DNA of 64,000 nucleotides, from assembly GCA_905221605.1 (NCBI GenBank), contig CAJNDS010002315.1, forward strand, positions 239,001-303,000, read 5' to 3'. Numbering within the stretch: the first letter of the stretch is position 1; the number at the start of each line of letters is the position of its first letter. Below are positions 10,337 through 63,659 of this stretch, one piece after another. Under the pieces are notes generated by a model that did not search any database, had not been told where the DNA came from, and was given only the letters and a program-made list of their open reading frames with translations. A program made the position numbers and the translations under genes. The DNA is from Symbiodinium natans (taxonomy: Eukaryota; Sar; Dinophyceae; Suessiales; Symbiodiniaceae).

Positions 10337-13300
10337 TTAAAGTTAGTGTAACTTTTGCCTTGACTTGATGTCATGTGGCTGCTTGGTGTCCTTTGCGTGC
10401 ACAATTACATCACGCGACATCCTTGTGTCAATGAACATAGGATGAAGGCAACAGTTCCAGTCTTCGTCCCACCAACCTGCATAGATCCCATGCCCTTGCA
10501 CGCACTCCTACAGCAGCAAGGGCGGTGCCACACACCAAAAGCCCCCAAACCCGCTTTTAACCCATTGCATTAAAACACTAGAGACACGAAACCGCTGCTG
10601 AGGCCCTGACTCAGTTCTCACAGCTCTTCCCGAACATCAGAATGGAGGCCCTTCAAGCCAAAGGTTGTCATTGTACGGTTCGGGGTTTGCAGGGTTGCCG
10701 CTGTGGGCGAGCTAATTGAGGGTATGGCTGGGGTTTTCAAGCACAGAGATCCTTACATGAGTTCTACAAAGGCAAACCTTGAGCTTTCCTACCAAAGTGG
10801 ACACAGTTTAGGGCTGAGGGATTTTCCGTTAGCGTTTTATTTCAGGGTCGCAAGGCGGGCGGTGCGACTCCCCTGACACAGGTCGCTGGAGCCACAACCT
10901 GGAACACCAAACCCGACACAGAAGCCCTAAAAACCCGAAAAGCCTCAACTTCCCGTAAACTCCACGTAGAGCGGCCTAGTCGCATCCTCAACCTCTAACT
11001 ATACCCTGACACCCCTCAAAAAAAAACAGATGCAGCGCCTTGGGTGCGCTCCAGGTCTCTCTCGGGAGGATGCCGATGCGTCAGGGATGGCAGAAGGAGC
11101 GGCGATGGGTTCCGAATCAGGGTCCCTTTCGGGTCCTCCTTTGGTTTTTCTCACCTTCCTCAGCAGCTACATGAACCAACCCAGAAGTGCTGTCAGATTA
11201 CAACTTGAGAGCAGGGCTTTTTACAGTATTTGTGCAATTTCTGTCGCAGCATCCCTACGTTGAGGCACAATCTGCAGGCGCAAGGGGGGGGGGGTGGTTG
11301 GGCCCGTACAGTGACGCCGCCTGACTGAGGAGGTCAGCAGGGGTCGGGCCTTGCGCCCACCCCCCCCCCCCCCCACCCCCGTGACCTTAAATCCCTAAGA
11401 TACCGAAAAGAATGTTGTCACCTCCAGAAAGGTTGTAAACAGATCCCGCAGACTCCAAGCAGTTAGCTTTCGGGACAATCAAACGCTGTGCACCGTCATG
11501 GTCATGACAAAATGCTCATACCGACTTCTCCCCTCTGGGTTTCCAGCTCCGGTGACTCGAAAATCGGGAAGCCAAACTTGGTTCCCAATTTTCCTTACCC
11601 AGTGACATGCACGGGCTCAGATGAACAAGACGTCGTGCCCGTCAAGTGCAAGAACGTGAACAAGCCATCTGCGCTAAATGTCTCTGCAAACGATGAACAA
11701 GGCTTGCCCGGGCTGGCAATGCCAGACATGACCGCGAAGACGATTGCCGTCTGGCAATTGTAGACAAGTGGCCACCTCATGTATGGCGCCGTCTCAATGC
11801 CCATAGCTTGGCCTGAGCTGAAGCATCTAAACTCTGATGCCGTCTCCGGCACGACTCTGCGTCTTCAGGCAATGCCGGCATGGGTTAAAACAATAGTGCG
11901 TGCAAGAACAGGCACTTCTGACTTCAACATATATCAGGAAACTCATGATCACCAAGGTCCGTGCCAACTTGCCTCTCCACCCACTCCTCGCAGTCATACC
12001 AACATTTCAGGCTCTCATTGTTTTTTGAATATCATACGCAAAACACGAAAGTGTTGCTTCGAATGCATGCGATATGACACGTGCACATATGATGACCACA
12101 TTCGGCCAGCGGAGAAAAGCTCTTGGTGCTTCCTACTGTAGCCCTGCAAGGGCTCCGGATGGTCATGGGGTGCATGCAGCAGACACGTTGCCCGCCCGGC
12201 CGGGCATCGTATACTGCCTTGAGGGCTTGCACCATGCAGTGAGTTGTATTTTCCCTTGAATCTGACGTTGCTTCACAGGCAAGGGCTATCGCATGGCTTG
12301 CAATGTGCCTCCACCACGCAGGGTTGCGATGGAGGGTGGTGCAAGAGCCTTTGTGATTGTTGTGGTTTACCTCCTGTTGGAGTGTCAATGGACTTTCAAG
12401 GACATGCGATGTCGGCATAGATGAAGGAAGTTGGTTCGCATGACTTGGCTTGGTTTGATCAGTCTCGTGCTTGCACTGTGCAAGCTGGCCTGCAATTCCC
12501 AGGCAGCGAAGCAGCAAACTATGATGGCTTGTGGTTATGGGGTGCATGGAGCAATCGCGGCGCTTACGCCGAACCCCGGCCTGGCAAAGCAAGTGTAAGT
12601 GCTGCTGTGGTGCCAGACTTGCTTTGCTGGACAATTGAGCAGCCACTCCAGTGACCCCTGTGTGCACAGGAACGGCTGAATTGCTAGCTGCTTTTGCACT
12701 GATAGGCCTCAGCATTGCACAGGCGTCTTTTGCAGGCTTCCCTTCGGAATGTGATGGTCGCATAGAGTGAAGCCCCCGCATAGAGTGCCCTGATCTGATC
12801 AGACATTCCTGTCAGCGCAGCACATCGCTCCTCGGCATTCTCCCAGCCATTGGAGACGGCTTGAAAGGCCTGTCACTCGGCGCAACACAGAACAGATGGA
12901 CTCCAGAGCTGATGTGACCATGCTGCGCTCAGGGTACTCAGAGAAGCCCACAGAAACTTTCAACACAAAGGGTGCGCACACATGAAGAAACAATTCTGAA
13001 GCGAGAAGGTCTTCGGACCTTGCCACCGAGACCCAGAAGTCGAGAAAACACGCCTGCATCCATCGGGCATTGCGGCTCCCCACTGAGAAAGCGGACCCAC
13101 AATGCAGCGACAGCGCAATGCAGCTCATAAAACATCCCTACGCCAAACGTGCTTCGCAGGAATCGTCCGTCCTCCGGCTTTCTTCTTCCTCTTCTGCTGC
13201 TGATCCTGGACCGGAGGACAGGATACCACCTGAAACCACTTAGAACGTCTTCCTGCCGTCACCATATTGGAGTTCAGTTCCATCTAGCCACAGACGCACA

Positions 13301-14628
13301 CACACCCTCCGGAGCCCCCGGAAGCCACCTCCGGCAGCGTGATCGCTTTCTCGTCCAAGGTTGCTTCTTTCAAAGTCACACGCCTCCATCACTTGCAGAC
13401 GAAACGTAGCTTCTAGATTTCAGAGATGCGCTCGTCAGCTCGACAATGCTCGACAGCTGCATAAAGCCGATGCATCCGCTAACAGTTTCAACAAGAACCT
13501 TCGACTGAGAGCGCCGCAGGATCCCAACCGGCACGGGACTGGCAATGACGAGAGCATAAGAGACTCTGCTACAAAAAGGACTTAACCTCCTGGCATGTGG
13601 GCCATTAAGTTCAGGCCCCCCAAGTGACTGGCCGATTCAGCGGGGGTTTGATCTCCAGGTTGTTAAAGCTGTATACGGAGGACCCAAAACCTGACCCCTT
13701 TCCCTCACCTCAAGCTTCTGAGAGAACTTCATAGAGGTACCAAGTTTGGCATCCACCCATCCACCCTCCCTCATAAGGTTCTGCATGTGGTCTGTCTTGC
13801 TGCTTGTGGCTATAGGTATTTGGGGTTATAAGCTTGAGTTATGGACATAGTATGACACACATGTTTGGGTTTCCCTTTGCTAGTACTTGAGGAGACTCTG
13901 AGTAGCGAAAACCTTCCGCCGAAAGGACGTGGCAGACACGGCGGACTGAGCCAGGCAGCCAGCTCGGGAATGCATGTTGTCGTCAAGCTGCTGAGGAGAT
14001 TACCCAAAAGACCAGCTAACCCTATAAGGCTTTCATCCTAGCCCGATAGCCCTGCAACCTGCAACCCCAAAGCATAAAGCCTTACTTAGGTGCTGATTTC
14101 CGGAAAACATTCTTCTTGGGTACTACCAAGCCGCCTTCGGAAAGCCAAAGGTTACTCCATTTGCCCCCTCTCTAAGAAACTCAGCCAGGAAGCTGCTGAT
14201 GCCATGTGATCCTTTGAAGCCCTCACATCGGCTTTTCCTGTAAGCTCTTAGGGTTTATGGAGTCAGTTCTCTAAATTCTGCTCACCCGAAATAAGAGGGG
14301 CAGCTAAGAAAAGCTGAAGAAAACTAAGTAAAGCTTAAAAAAATCCATGACTCCTGGTCGCCTGTAGCGCCAAAGATTTACAGAAAAGAACCACGTGTGT
14401 AGTACGTATGTAGGGTTGAGGAGGTGCCTGAGTAGGTCGTCTATAATGGGGTTACCATTGGGCTGGCCTCAGTTGCTGTGGTTTTTGGTTATGCAGTGAG
14501 TGGTGTGGTCTGCAAAAAACCCAACGACTCCAATAAGAAAGCTGCCAGAACCAAAGGAAACGAAACAAAGCCTGGAAACTAGAGTATGGAAAAAACACGG
14601 AAAACCAACGGAAACTAAGAAACGCTAA
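10337..14628. other. Gene-poor, mostly unique stretch
   Basis: Little telomere repeat, GC-moderate unique DNA. Several open frames exist (12032-12781 minus, 249 codons; 11779-12141 plus; 12799-13128 minus) but none shows a domain, start context or composition I can defend. G tract (11286-11294) and C tract (11360-11374) are present. A split gene with tiny exons could be hidden here. Confidence 0.4.
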
Positions 14629-14904
14629 CCAAACCTAGACAAAACTAGAAAGAAACTAGAGAACACAAAAACTTAAACCCAAAAATATTCCCAGATTTCG
14701 GGCTTGCCCCCGGACGTTTTCTTTTTTCTAATTGAGAAGCCTTCCTGAACACGATGCTGCCTTTTGCCAAACCTAGACAAAACTAGAAAGAAACTAGAGA
14801 ACACAAAAACTTAAACCCAAAAATATTCCCAGATTTCGGGCTTGCCCCCGGACGTTTTCTTTTTTCTAATTGAGAAGCCTTCCTGAACACGATGCTGCCT
14901 TTTG
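14629..14904. repeat. Perfect 138-bp tandem duplication
   Basis: Bases 14629-14766 are repeated without a mismatch at 14767-14904. The unit begins CCAAACCTAGACAAAACTAG and contains CCCCGGACGTTTTC. Exact identity indicates a recent duplication or an assembly duplicate. Confidence 0.9.
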
Positions 14905-17108
14905 CCATTTTGGGACCGAGGAGCTTTGGAGCCATCACCATAAGGATCGCAAGACTCTGGAATGTTTAACAATGGAATGAACTCTCATCTGCGCTGCTAG
15001 CATGGAGTCTTAGAAAAATGAGTTCCCTGGCTCGTGGTCTGCCCGTGAAAAGGCCCTTCACAAAGCAGTATTCGATGGGCATCTTAGAAGAGAGGCTTGA
15101 TACAGGAGCCTCAATCGTTTCGAATGTTCCCCCCTTAAATCCCCGATCTAAGAATAGAAATCATGTGCGCGTAGTAGTGTACTGTACCCAGTGTATTTTG
15201 AGGGCCCCCCAAATTGCCGGTCCACACCTAATACTTGTGGCATCTTCGGGGGCCCACTTTTTTCTGTTTTCGCCTTATGAAATTTGGGATGTAGGGCTCA
15301 GAGCATCATACCTGCAGAGTCCTTTCCACCCTCCCCTGCAGGCTGTGGGAGGCCTACCGAGCAACCACGCGAACACTGTGAACGCATCGAGCCTGCCCCG
15401 GAGGCGGGGCTCAGCCTCCCGCAGCGCGCTACTTTGCGCTGCTAATTACTCTCTGGAGTCTCGGGCGCTGGTATATTGCCTGCAAGTAGGGCGTTATCAC
15501 GGCTTCTCCTACCCCATATACCATATAAATAAATATAAATATATATATATATATATATATTTATTTATTTTTTTTCTTGAAAACCACTGGCGACAGAGGT
15601 GAGCTAAAGCATGCCGAAGCTGAGCCCAGTTAGGATTCAGGCTTTAGGGTTTCGGGTCTAGGATTCAGGTTTCAGGGTTTAGCAGTCAGGTTTAAGGTAG
15701 AACTATGTTTCAGCTCTGGCCAGGCACTCGGCCTGCAGGACCTACACCACCTGAGCCCTCAAAGTAGACAGAATAGTAGACCCCCCAAAAAAGGTTGTAG
15801 GCCTTTATTCTGGGCACTTTGGGGTTAAGGTAAGGTACGTGACTGAAAAAACACTCACACACAAAGAGAGAGAGAGAGAGAGAGGCTAGCCCCTAGCCCC
15901 ATGAAAGAAGAAAGAAAGAAAGACATAAACAAAGAGAGAGAGAGAGAGAGAGCGGGCGACGGCGTCCCTGAGCCCTCGCCAGGTGTGCCTCCAGACTGCA
16001 AGACCGGCTTGGACCCTGGAATCGACCTCGACTGCCACCCGCCCTCCCCCAGCCAAACTCACCCCAAATTTGTCGCTTACCTAGGATCCGGAGTAGGCCC
16101 TCTGTTTTTGAGGGTTTCTGTTCCCTTATAGGCCCCTTTTAAACAAAAAGGTGCCTTCTTATTCCTAGGAAACTCTTGGGTCTAGTCATGTAATCAACGC
16201 CATGTTAATTGGCAAATCAACTGGTGAGGTGTAGGGGGAGCAGGGATCCTGTAATGGAGGCTCTGGGGGGCTGCACAAACTTGAGTTTCTTGGGGGGTTG
16301 GTCCTGTCACAAGCAAATCCTACGCAATTTTGCCCTGCTAGAACGAGCATTCTACTCAGGCCTCGAGGCAAGGTGCGCTGTAGTTTGCTGGCGCAGGTTT
16401 GTAGGTTTCGGTTTCGGGCCTATTCAGGGGACGTCCAGGGCCTTCCCCGATGCAGTCATTCTGAAATTTAAGAACAGCTCCCAAGCTTTCGTTCGTGTTC
16501 GGGGCACCCTTCCCCCCCCCCCCCCCCCCCCTTCCGAATATTCAAAAAGCAGAATGGCACCCCCCCAGAGCTTTGGAAGTTCATAAGCGCCTTGAAAGAA
16601 GGTTGCAAGTAGCGAGTCGGGTAGCAGCAAGACCGAGCCCAAGGTGTTTCTGAAAGTAGCACTCTTGCTCGACTACACCGCACCTACGAACCTTCAAGTG
16701 CTTCGGAGACAGGGCCACCGTGAAGCTGGTGCGCTTTGGCGCCCAGGCAGCAGCATGCCAATGGGATCCATGGTATGTAAGTAGCACAAAGGTAACCGCA
16801 CTGCAAAGTCGCGCAGAACATGTCCAGATTTGGGGGTTTTCCAAAATCAGGGCTCCTAGCCAAAGGATTCAGGTAGTTTGGGGTCTATTTAGAGGACCCC
16901 TGTTTTGGGAACCCCAATATGGTTTTCCCTCTACACAATACTTGCCAATTGTCCCTTCAGCTGTGAAGCCTGGCAACCTTCGAGCTGCAGGTCTGCTTGC
17001 ATCATCAGTGCCTTGTCACAGTGCCGGAACCCCCGTGGCAGCTGTCAAGGCTCGAAGGATCTTCGCTGCTCCTCGTGTGTCCTGTCCGGAAACCAAAGTC
17101 AGACAGCC
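14905..17108. other. Upstream flank of the plastid repeat-protein gene
   Basis: Contains TA (15539-15560) and GA (15864-15883, 15931-15951) microsatellites and a C tract (16511-16532). The ORF 15018-15602 ends in microsatellite-encoded residues and is not accepted. No promoter motif can be named; dinoflagellate genes usually lack a TATA box. Confidence 0.4.
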
Positions 17109-18539
17109 ATGCGCAGGTTGCCAGCCTGTGGTGTGGCAGTGCTGGCCGTTCTGTGGGCGGGCCTTTGCCTCAAGTCCCCTGGGCTGGTGTCTAGGCCCTG
17201 TGCTGTCGCATCTTCGGGCGCGGCCTACCGCCCCCTTGCAGGGGCAGCTCGCGTGGGCAGCCGTGGCGCAGTGAGCAACGTTGCGAGGGGAGTTCGGGAG
17301 CCGAGGCGCCAGGCCTCTGCCCCTTTCAAAATCATGGAGCAAGATGCGAAGAGGTTGACCAGTCGCATCACGAAGACCGCCTCGGCCTCGGAGCTGCTTG
17401 AACTTCTAAGCAAAACCGTGGAAGACAAGGTCTTCAACGAATATCACATGTCAGCAGCTCTTACAAGGCTTGCCAAATGCAAGAAGAACCGACCTTTTCA
17501 CAAAGACGAAGCCGGCAGCCCTGTGTGGGCCAAGCTCGCATCCCGGCTACGCGACATGCTCCTGCAAGATATGTTGTCAGCCCGTGGTGTTGCAAACGTC
17601 TTCTACGCAGTGGGTGAGCTTTTTGAGGAGATCATGATGGGCAGGCACATGAGTCAAGTTCTGCCAAAGCTGTGCAAGGCCGTTCGGGCGAAGTCTGATG
17701 GCATGGTCTCCCAGGCGTTGTTGAATTGCCTCTACTCTGCTGCGAAATTGCAGGATGCAGGGCCCGAGGCTCTCACGGTTGTACCAATTCTGGTGGAACA
17801 CGTGCTCCTGCCACATACGATGAGCAGCATGAATGCCCAGGACATATCCAACTATCTGTGGGCAGCCGCAACATTGCAAGAGGCAGCGCCAGAGGTATCG
17901 AAGGCCGTGCCTGCTATTGCCAAACTCGTGCCAGACAAAGTTGACAGTATGAAGGCTCAAGAATGGTCTAACAGCTTTTGGGCAGCTGCAAGGCTGCAAG
18001 AAGCATCCCCAAAGGTGCTGGCTGCTGTGCCAGCACTTGTCAATCGCATCCTGCAGAACCTTGGCAGCATGAGTGCTCAGCAAATGTCCAACTGCCTCTG
18101 GGCCGCCGCGAAGCTCCAAGATGCATCCCCCACGGTTTTACTTGCCGTACCAGCCCTTTCCACTCGCGTCCGAAACAAGGCTCAAGACATGAAAGCCCAA
18201 GAGCTGTCCGCCTGCTTGTGGGCCGCTGCGAAGCTCCAAGATTCATCTCCAGAGGTATTAGCTGCTCTGCCAGCCCTTGCTGTGTGCGTACCGATGAAGG
18301 TTGAGAACTTGACACCTCAAGGATTGTCAAACTGCCTGTGGGCAGCTGCAAAGCTCCAAGATGCATCCCCAGAGCTGCTTGCCATGACAGGCTCCCTCGA
18401 AGCATGCATGACTCCGCAAATCGGGAGGTTGACGACTGAAGGGCTGCGCATGTCCCTTTGGGCGGCCAGGCAGCTTGCGCAAGACGATTTGGTGTCGATG
18501 CTGCAGGCAGAACTGCATCGCCGGAAGAGCCGAGCTTGA
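17109..18539 (+). CDS. Plastid-targeted 40-residue helical-repeat protein (OPR/FASTK-like)
   Basis: 476 residues, intronless. I chose the ATG at 17109 although the frame is open to 16905, because from there the protein begins with a signal peptide (RRLPACGVAVLAVLWAGLCL) followed by an Arg/Ala/Ser-rich transit-like stretch, the two-part leader of peridinin-plastid proteins. After a Lys-rich helical region come seven or eight repeats of about 40 residues with the core (N/S)CLWAAAKLQ(D/E)ASPEVL..VPAL; the DNA period is 120 bp from about 17,736 to 18,480. Such alpha-helical repeats resemble octotricopeptide/FAST-kinase-like organelle RNA-binding proteins, so a role in plastid RNA processing or translation is likely but inferred. 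Automated annotation often links this family to the chloroplast factor Tbc2, an assignment I would not rely on. Confidence 0.85.
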   Translation: MRRLPACGVAVLAVLWAGLCLKSPGLVSRPCAVASSGAAYRPLAGAARVGSRGAVSNVARGVREPRRQASAPFKIMEQDAKRLTSRITKTASASELLELLSKTVEDKVFNEYHMSAALTRLAKCKKNRPFHKDEAGSPVWAKLASRLRDMLLQDMLSARGVANVFYAVGELFEEIMMGRHMSQVLPKLCKAVRAKSDGMVSQALLNCLYSAAKLQDAGPEALTVVPILVEHVLLPHTMSSMNAQDISNYLWAAATLQEAAPEVSKAVPAIAKLVPDKVDSMKAQEWSNSFWAAARLQEASPKVLAAVPALVNRILQNLGSMSAQQMSNCLWAAAKLQDASPTVLLAVPALSTRVRNKAQDMKAQELSACLWAAAKLQDSSPEVLAALPALAVCVPMKVENLTPQGLSNCLWAAAKLQDASPELLAMTGSLEACMTPQIGRLTTEGLRMSLWAARQLAQDDLVSMLQAELHRRKSRA

Positions 18540-18611
18540 ATGCTGCCGGCGTTGCGTTTTCCAATGGCACGCTTGGGCAGTAGCGTTTAGTGCTGTCGAG
18601 GTACCAGTTTC

Positions 18612-18780
18612 GCGGCTGCGCACGCCCATGTGGCTGCCCTCACAGTCGTAAACTGCCGGGCTGCACAAGTCGCTTGAGGCAGCCAAGCAGCTTAAAGAGG
18701 ACGATGTGGCATCAAGGTTGCAGGCAGGACGCTGAGCTTGCTTGCTCCGGCACCGCATTTTTGAAATTGCCGGTGGCGAG
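18612..18780 (+). pseudogene. Decayed duplicate of the repeat-protein gene 3' end
   Basis: 18658-18730 (GGGCTGCACAAGTCGC...GAGGACGATGTGGCATC...TTGCAGGCAG) aligns at a constant offset of 217 bp with the last repeat and C-terminus of the gene (18441-18513). It is interrupted and lacks the preceding repeats. A local duplication that has lost its frame. Confidence 0.6.
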
Positions 18781-21600
18781 TGTTCACAGATGACGGCCCT
18801 TGTACAAACCACCACCACCTATGGCACGTGACTGCAAAGCGTTTGTTCGCCGTACAGGCGCATGCATGGCACATGCCAGAGCCGCATCGAAGCGTGTGTG
18901 CGAAGGCCGGATCGGATGGCCTCACTCCCGCATACTCCAGCATGCACTTGCACCAGCTCTGATCTGTGCCCTTCGGGAGCACGTTCAGGGTCTTGAGTGC
19001 AAGGGTGTGTCGGGGTTTGCACGGGGTTGCAACACCCACGAGGCCTTGCGCCGCAGTTGTCGTACACATGAGGTTTAGGGTTCGGGTTTTCGGATTTTTC
19101 TGGAGCTTGCTGCTGTACTGTAGCATCCAGCCTGAAGCGTATCTGATTTCCACAGCCGTGCACCAATTGCCAGTTTAGAGCCGAATGCAAACTCAGAGAC
19201 TTCACCTTTTCAAGGTTTCGCTGCTGCTTTGCTTCCCGGATCGCCCCTCGACAGCCCTGACAAACTCGCCATTTCGCCTTCATTGTGAGAGGCCGACAAG
19301 GCCATCCTGTATCGGCACCGCAACTGAAGAGGAGTTCTCCTTGACCCGCCATGGATTCAGAGGCGCGTTGGGGGCTGCGCTTTGAAGCTCATCAATATCG
19401 AGCTCCGAGTTCCCTATGGACTTGTTTTGTTTCAGGTGGTTTGATTACAAGCACCAAGGTGGTTGGAAGGGGATAGAGTTAGTTTGTTTTCAGGCCACTT
19501 GAGAAAATCGCGTTGCATCCGAAGCCAGGCACTTGAACGAACCCTTACACTGCATCAGCCTGCATCCCAACTTGAAGAGTCATGGGTCGATAGAAGTACC
19601 TTTCTGAAGGTTCATGGGGCGTTATAAGTAGGGTTGTAAGTACCTCATCAAGGTGATAATAAGGGTTACCTGACTTATAATCCCACTCTTAGCTACCCAT
19701 GAACCTTCAACCAAACTGGCAGCCCAACCCTTGACCTGCTGCGCAATGCAACCCAATTGCTAAGAGACCCGAACCCTAAACCCTGAAACCCTGAGCCCTA
19801 TAACCCTGAACCCTAAACCTTAAACCCTGAACCCTAAACCTTAAACACTAAACCCTTCGCAGGCCCTACTAGCGTCCCCTGTCCAGGTCCACGACACCCA
19901 GACGGTGTGGGGATGGATCCGTTCTCCCATTAAGTTTGGGCGCGGGGCTTGGGGTGAACTTTCGGGTTGAGGGTTTGCAGGGTTTTAGGGGTTTTAGGGA
20001 TTTGGGTTCAGGGTGTTTAGGGTTTAGGGTTTAGGGTACACTCATCTTCATTATCTCAACAGCCTCCGAGTTCACACCTTTCCAAAATCTTGATACTAGC
20101 CGCGACCTACATTCCGCATAGTCTGGTGCGGAACGAAGCATGCGACCCTAAAAACCAAAGCCCTAAACCGCCTTGACCCGAAAACACTAAACCCTAAACC
20201 CTAAACCCTAAACCTAAAGCACTAAACGCAAAACCCCAATTCCCTAATACCCTAATTAAACCCCAACAGGATCCCTTGCATGTTCGGTTTGGATTCCATG
20301 CAGTCTTATGTTTTGCTTGAAGAACCGGGCCATGTCTTGAGTAGAGTTCTGTAGTTCGTTGTATGGGGCATTTTGACCAAACCGACATACAGGGTTCAAG
20401 GTTTCGGGTTTAGGGTCTAGGGTTTAGGGTTGAAGGTTCAGTAAAGGGTAACCCCGAAATGCCTGAGGCTAGGGGGTTTAGGGAATGCTTGGACACCCTC
20501 AACTCCCAACCCTAAACCCCAACACATCCACCGGATTGCAGTCACGAGGATGCGGCCGATACAAACTCCGTCAGAGCTCCAGCTACTACTGGCCAGTCTT
20601 GATCCTAGGCCCATCCCAAACCCGCAGCCCCGTTCTCAAATTTCGGACCATGTAGAGAAGTGACCAAGTCCCAAAACCTAAGCCTTAAACCCGAAATCCC
20701 AAACCCCAGACCCTAATTCCTAAACCCAAAACCCAAACCCTAATATCTCGAATCTTTTACCTGAGCTGCGATCCGGCATGTTATCATGGCCACGGGAACA
20801 GCGCGGAGAAATCGGACAGTTTAGGGGTTCAAACCCGGTGTCGGGTTTAGGGTTTAGGGTTTAAGGTTATGGGATTTCGGGTTTAGGGTTTCGGGTTTCG
20901 GGTTTAGGGTTTAGGGCTTATAAAGCTTTGGGAATTGAACTCTTGAGGTCCGAAGCCCTGACATCAGAACCCCATGTGGCCCCTTGAGGAATTATGTTGA
21001 CTTTTTGCTTACATTTCACCCAGGAAGTGTTGAAATTGTGCTTAAACTTAAACATAGATACCCTAAAATATAGTCCCTTCAGGAAACATGGTGTGAACGA
21101 AGTGTAGTCCCTATACCCTAGCCCTCAACCCCGTAAACCCTAGACCCTGAAGCCTGCCCTAAACAAGAAAGCCGAAACCCTTCAAACAAACATGGTGTGA
21201 AGTCGAAGCGCTGAGTGGCGTCTAACCTAAACCCTATAACAGGCCTGCCAAGGCCCCTGCTCTGATTCCCTTTTTAAAGGGGACGTGTAGCCCTTAAACC
21301 CTAAACTCAAACCCTAATGGTGTCCCCAAGGAGCCGTAAGGTTTGGAGGGTTACAGGGTTTAGGGTTTCGGGTCTTCACCAAGACTTCACCGTTAGTCGC
21401 GTGGCACGATCCTTATCACAAGACATCTTAAGTTGACAGCGAACACGAACACCCTCCCTACACCTGAAGCCCTCAACCCCATACACCCTCAACCCTAAAC
21501 CCGAAGCCCTAATCCCTAAACCCTCAACCCTACACCCTAAACCCGGAGCCCTAATCCCTGAACCCTATAATCAACCTCGTAATGCTCCCTTGCGCGCGAG
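18781..21600. other. Intergenic stretch with scattered telomere-type words
   Basis: No gene recognised. A family-1 inverted-repeat element lies at 19605-19710. From about 19770 on, short CCCTAAA and TTTAGGG runs alternate in both orientations (19982-20036, 20180-20215, 20396-20430, 20843-20917). Confidence 0.5.
19605..19710. repeat. Small inverted-repeat element, family 1
   Basis: Begins TGAAGGTTCATGGG and ends GCTACCCATGAACCTTCA. The interior has TTATAAGTAGGGTTGTAAG and its partner GTTACCTGACTTATAATCCCAC. About 106 bp; the best-preserved copy of the family here. Confidence 0.75.
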
Positions 21601-21645
21601 GAAGAAGCCCCAAACCGAAGGCGATGGTGCCGCTGCAGCGGGCAC
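21601..21645 (+). CDS. Possible exon upstream of the AFG2-like gene
   Basis: AG|G acceptor, GT donor, frame KKPQTEGDGAAAAG. A GC-rich non-repeat island of the same type as confirmed exons. No motif; it may be the leader of the AFG2-like protein or nothing. Confidence 0.25.
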
Positions 21646-23100
21646 GTGGAAGCTCCTAGGCCTTCGGATGCTTAGGGTTTATGGGGCTTATCGGGATTGT
21701 AGAGGTCACAAGGATTATGGGTTTATGGGGGTTAGGCTTATTCAAGATATTTAGGATCTTGAGGGTTTCTTTAGGTGTTTTAGGGTTTAGAGGTTTAGGA
21801 TTTTCATACTCGTAGGGCGTTTTCAGGCTTCCGGAGTAGTCTAGCGGACGATGTTTGAGCTGAGCAGAAACTCGCGGTCCTCGCGTTGCCTCCTCCCTTC
21901 GTTGTGCAGAGTGTGCAGCCGGGTGTGCCCAGTTGTATAGCATGGGTCATATTTCATTACGCAGCTGGCATGCAAAGGGGACTGGAAAGAACGTGTTTTG
22001 CGCATCTCCGTGCCGCAAGACGAGATACACTTGTGCCGATCCCAAAATCCTTTGCGGAGCTGGAGGCCAAGCACAGTCCTGCACCCGCAAACCTCGACAT
22101 GGGAGGTGCTTTAAGTTATTGCGGCCCTTGCACGAGTTTCGCAGCATTTTCATCTGAGTCCCTCAGGCAGAGTTCAAGCGACGACCGAAGTTGTAGATGG
22201 AATGCTCCAATTGGCCTTAATTCAGGTCCAGGCTCCCCCTTTGCAACATTCTTTCAAGACGGAGCCATATAGGGTTCCCAGAAGGGGCCCCGGAAGGGGC
22301 CCAGTACTTAAACCGGACCCTGACCCTGCCACGCGCCCACATGGGGTGAGAGCTTAGGGCTTGGGGTTTAGGGCTGATGTGTGGCTGTATACCCTCGAGA
22401 TAAATGTAGCACAATTTGATGCTTAACGCTCATCTGATTTGCTGTAGAACCTTGTTATGGTACTACGGTACTCCCAATATCCTTAAAACAGTTGAGAAAC
22501 CAAGCCCCAAACCCTAAACCCTGGCAGGCACGGCGGCGCGCGCCGGCTCTGGGCACAGCCCCGGGGTACTATTCCCGACGAAGGAGAGTGGGGGGTCTTA
22601 GGATGAGTCAGGGGTTTGGGGTTTAGGGCTTAGGGCTTAGGGTTTAGGGTTTGGGGTTTCGGGCTGTAGGGTTTGGGACTGTTAGGCTTTATGGGTTTCA
22701 GGGGGACGCGGGGGTGGGTAAGGGTTAAGCCTACAGTCTAAAATGCGTGCAAGGGTATAGACACCATCAGCCATGCTTTGTTGGGTCGTTTTGAGGACCC
22801 TAAACCCTAAAGCCTACAAATTTCGAGGACCCAAAATCCCAAACCCCAACCTAAACCCTAGCACTAGGATTTCGGACACACTGGGGTTTGCTTTGCGGGC
22901 TCAGTCCTCCCAGCAGCGGGCTTAGAGGCTTAGAGCTTTCGGGTTTCGGGTCCTCAGGGTGTAGGGGCTCGGGGTTTGGGGATGTGTAGGGTCCCTGGCT
23001 TTAACATTTGGAATCGTTTATTCCTTACGGTGCAGAGTTTAGGGAATAGGTCATGCGTTGCAGTGCAGAGTTTAGGGTTTGGGGGGTTAGGGTAGTTCAG
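21646..23100. other. Unique DNA and short telomere-type runs
   Basis: The open frame 21886-22272 (128 codons) has plausible composition but no recognisable domain. Degenerate TTTAGGG runs lie at 22350-22375, 22608-22690 and 23035-23095. A GC-rich island at 22528-22565 with AG|G and GT borders may be a further exon, frame unclear. Confidence 0.4.
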
Positions 23101-63472
<40,372 letters not shown>

Positions 63473-63659
63473 GAAAGTTGAGGGTTTGTGGTTAGGAGGT
63501 TTAGGGTTCCCTAAACCCTAAACCCTCAACCCCAACCCGACAGGAGGTTTAGGGGTTTAGGGGGGGCTTAGGGGGTTTGGGGAGGGTTCAGGGAGCTTTT
63601 GGAGGATCCCAAGGAGGCTCAAAGGAGCTCCGAAATAAGGGTGGAGTTGGGGAGTACTG

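Noticed and set aside
12032-12781. 249-codon minus-strand ORF
   Set aside because: His/Ser/Thr-rich without a recognisable domain, with competing frames on the other strand. Possibly real, but not supportable by eye.
15018-15602. 194-codon ORF
   Set aside because: Ends in residues coded by a TA microsatellite and shows no domain or plausible start context.
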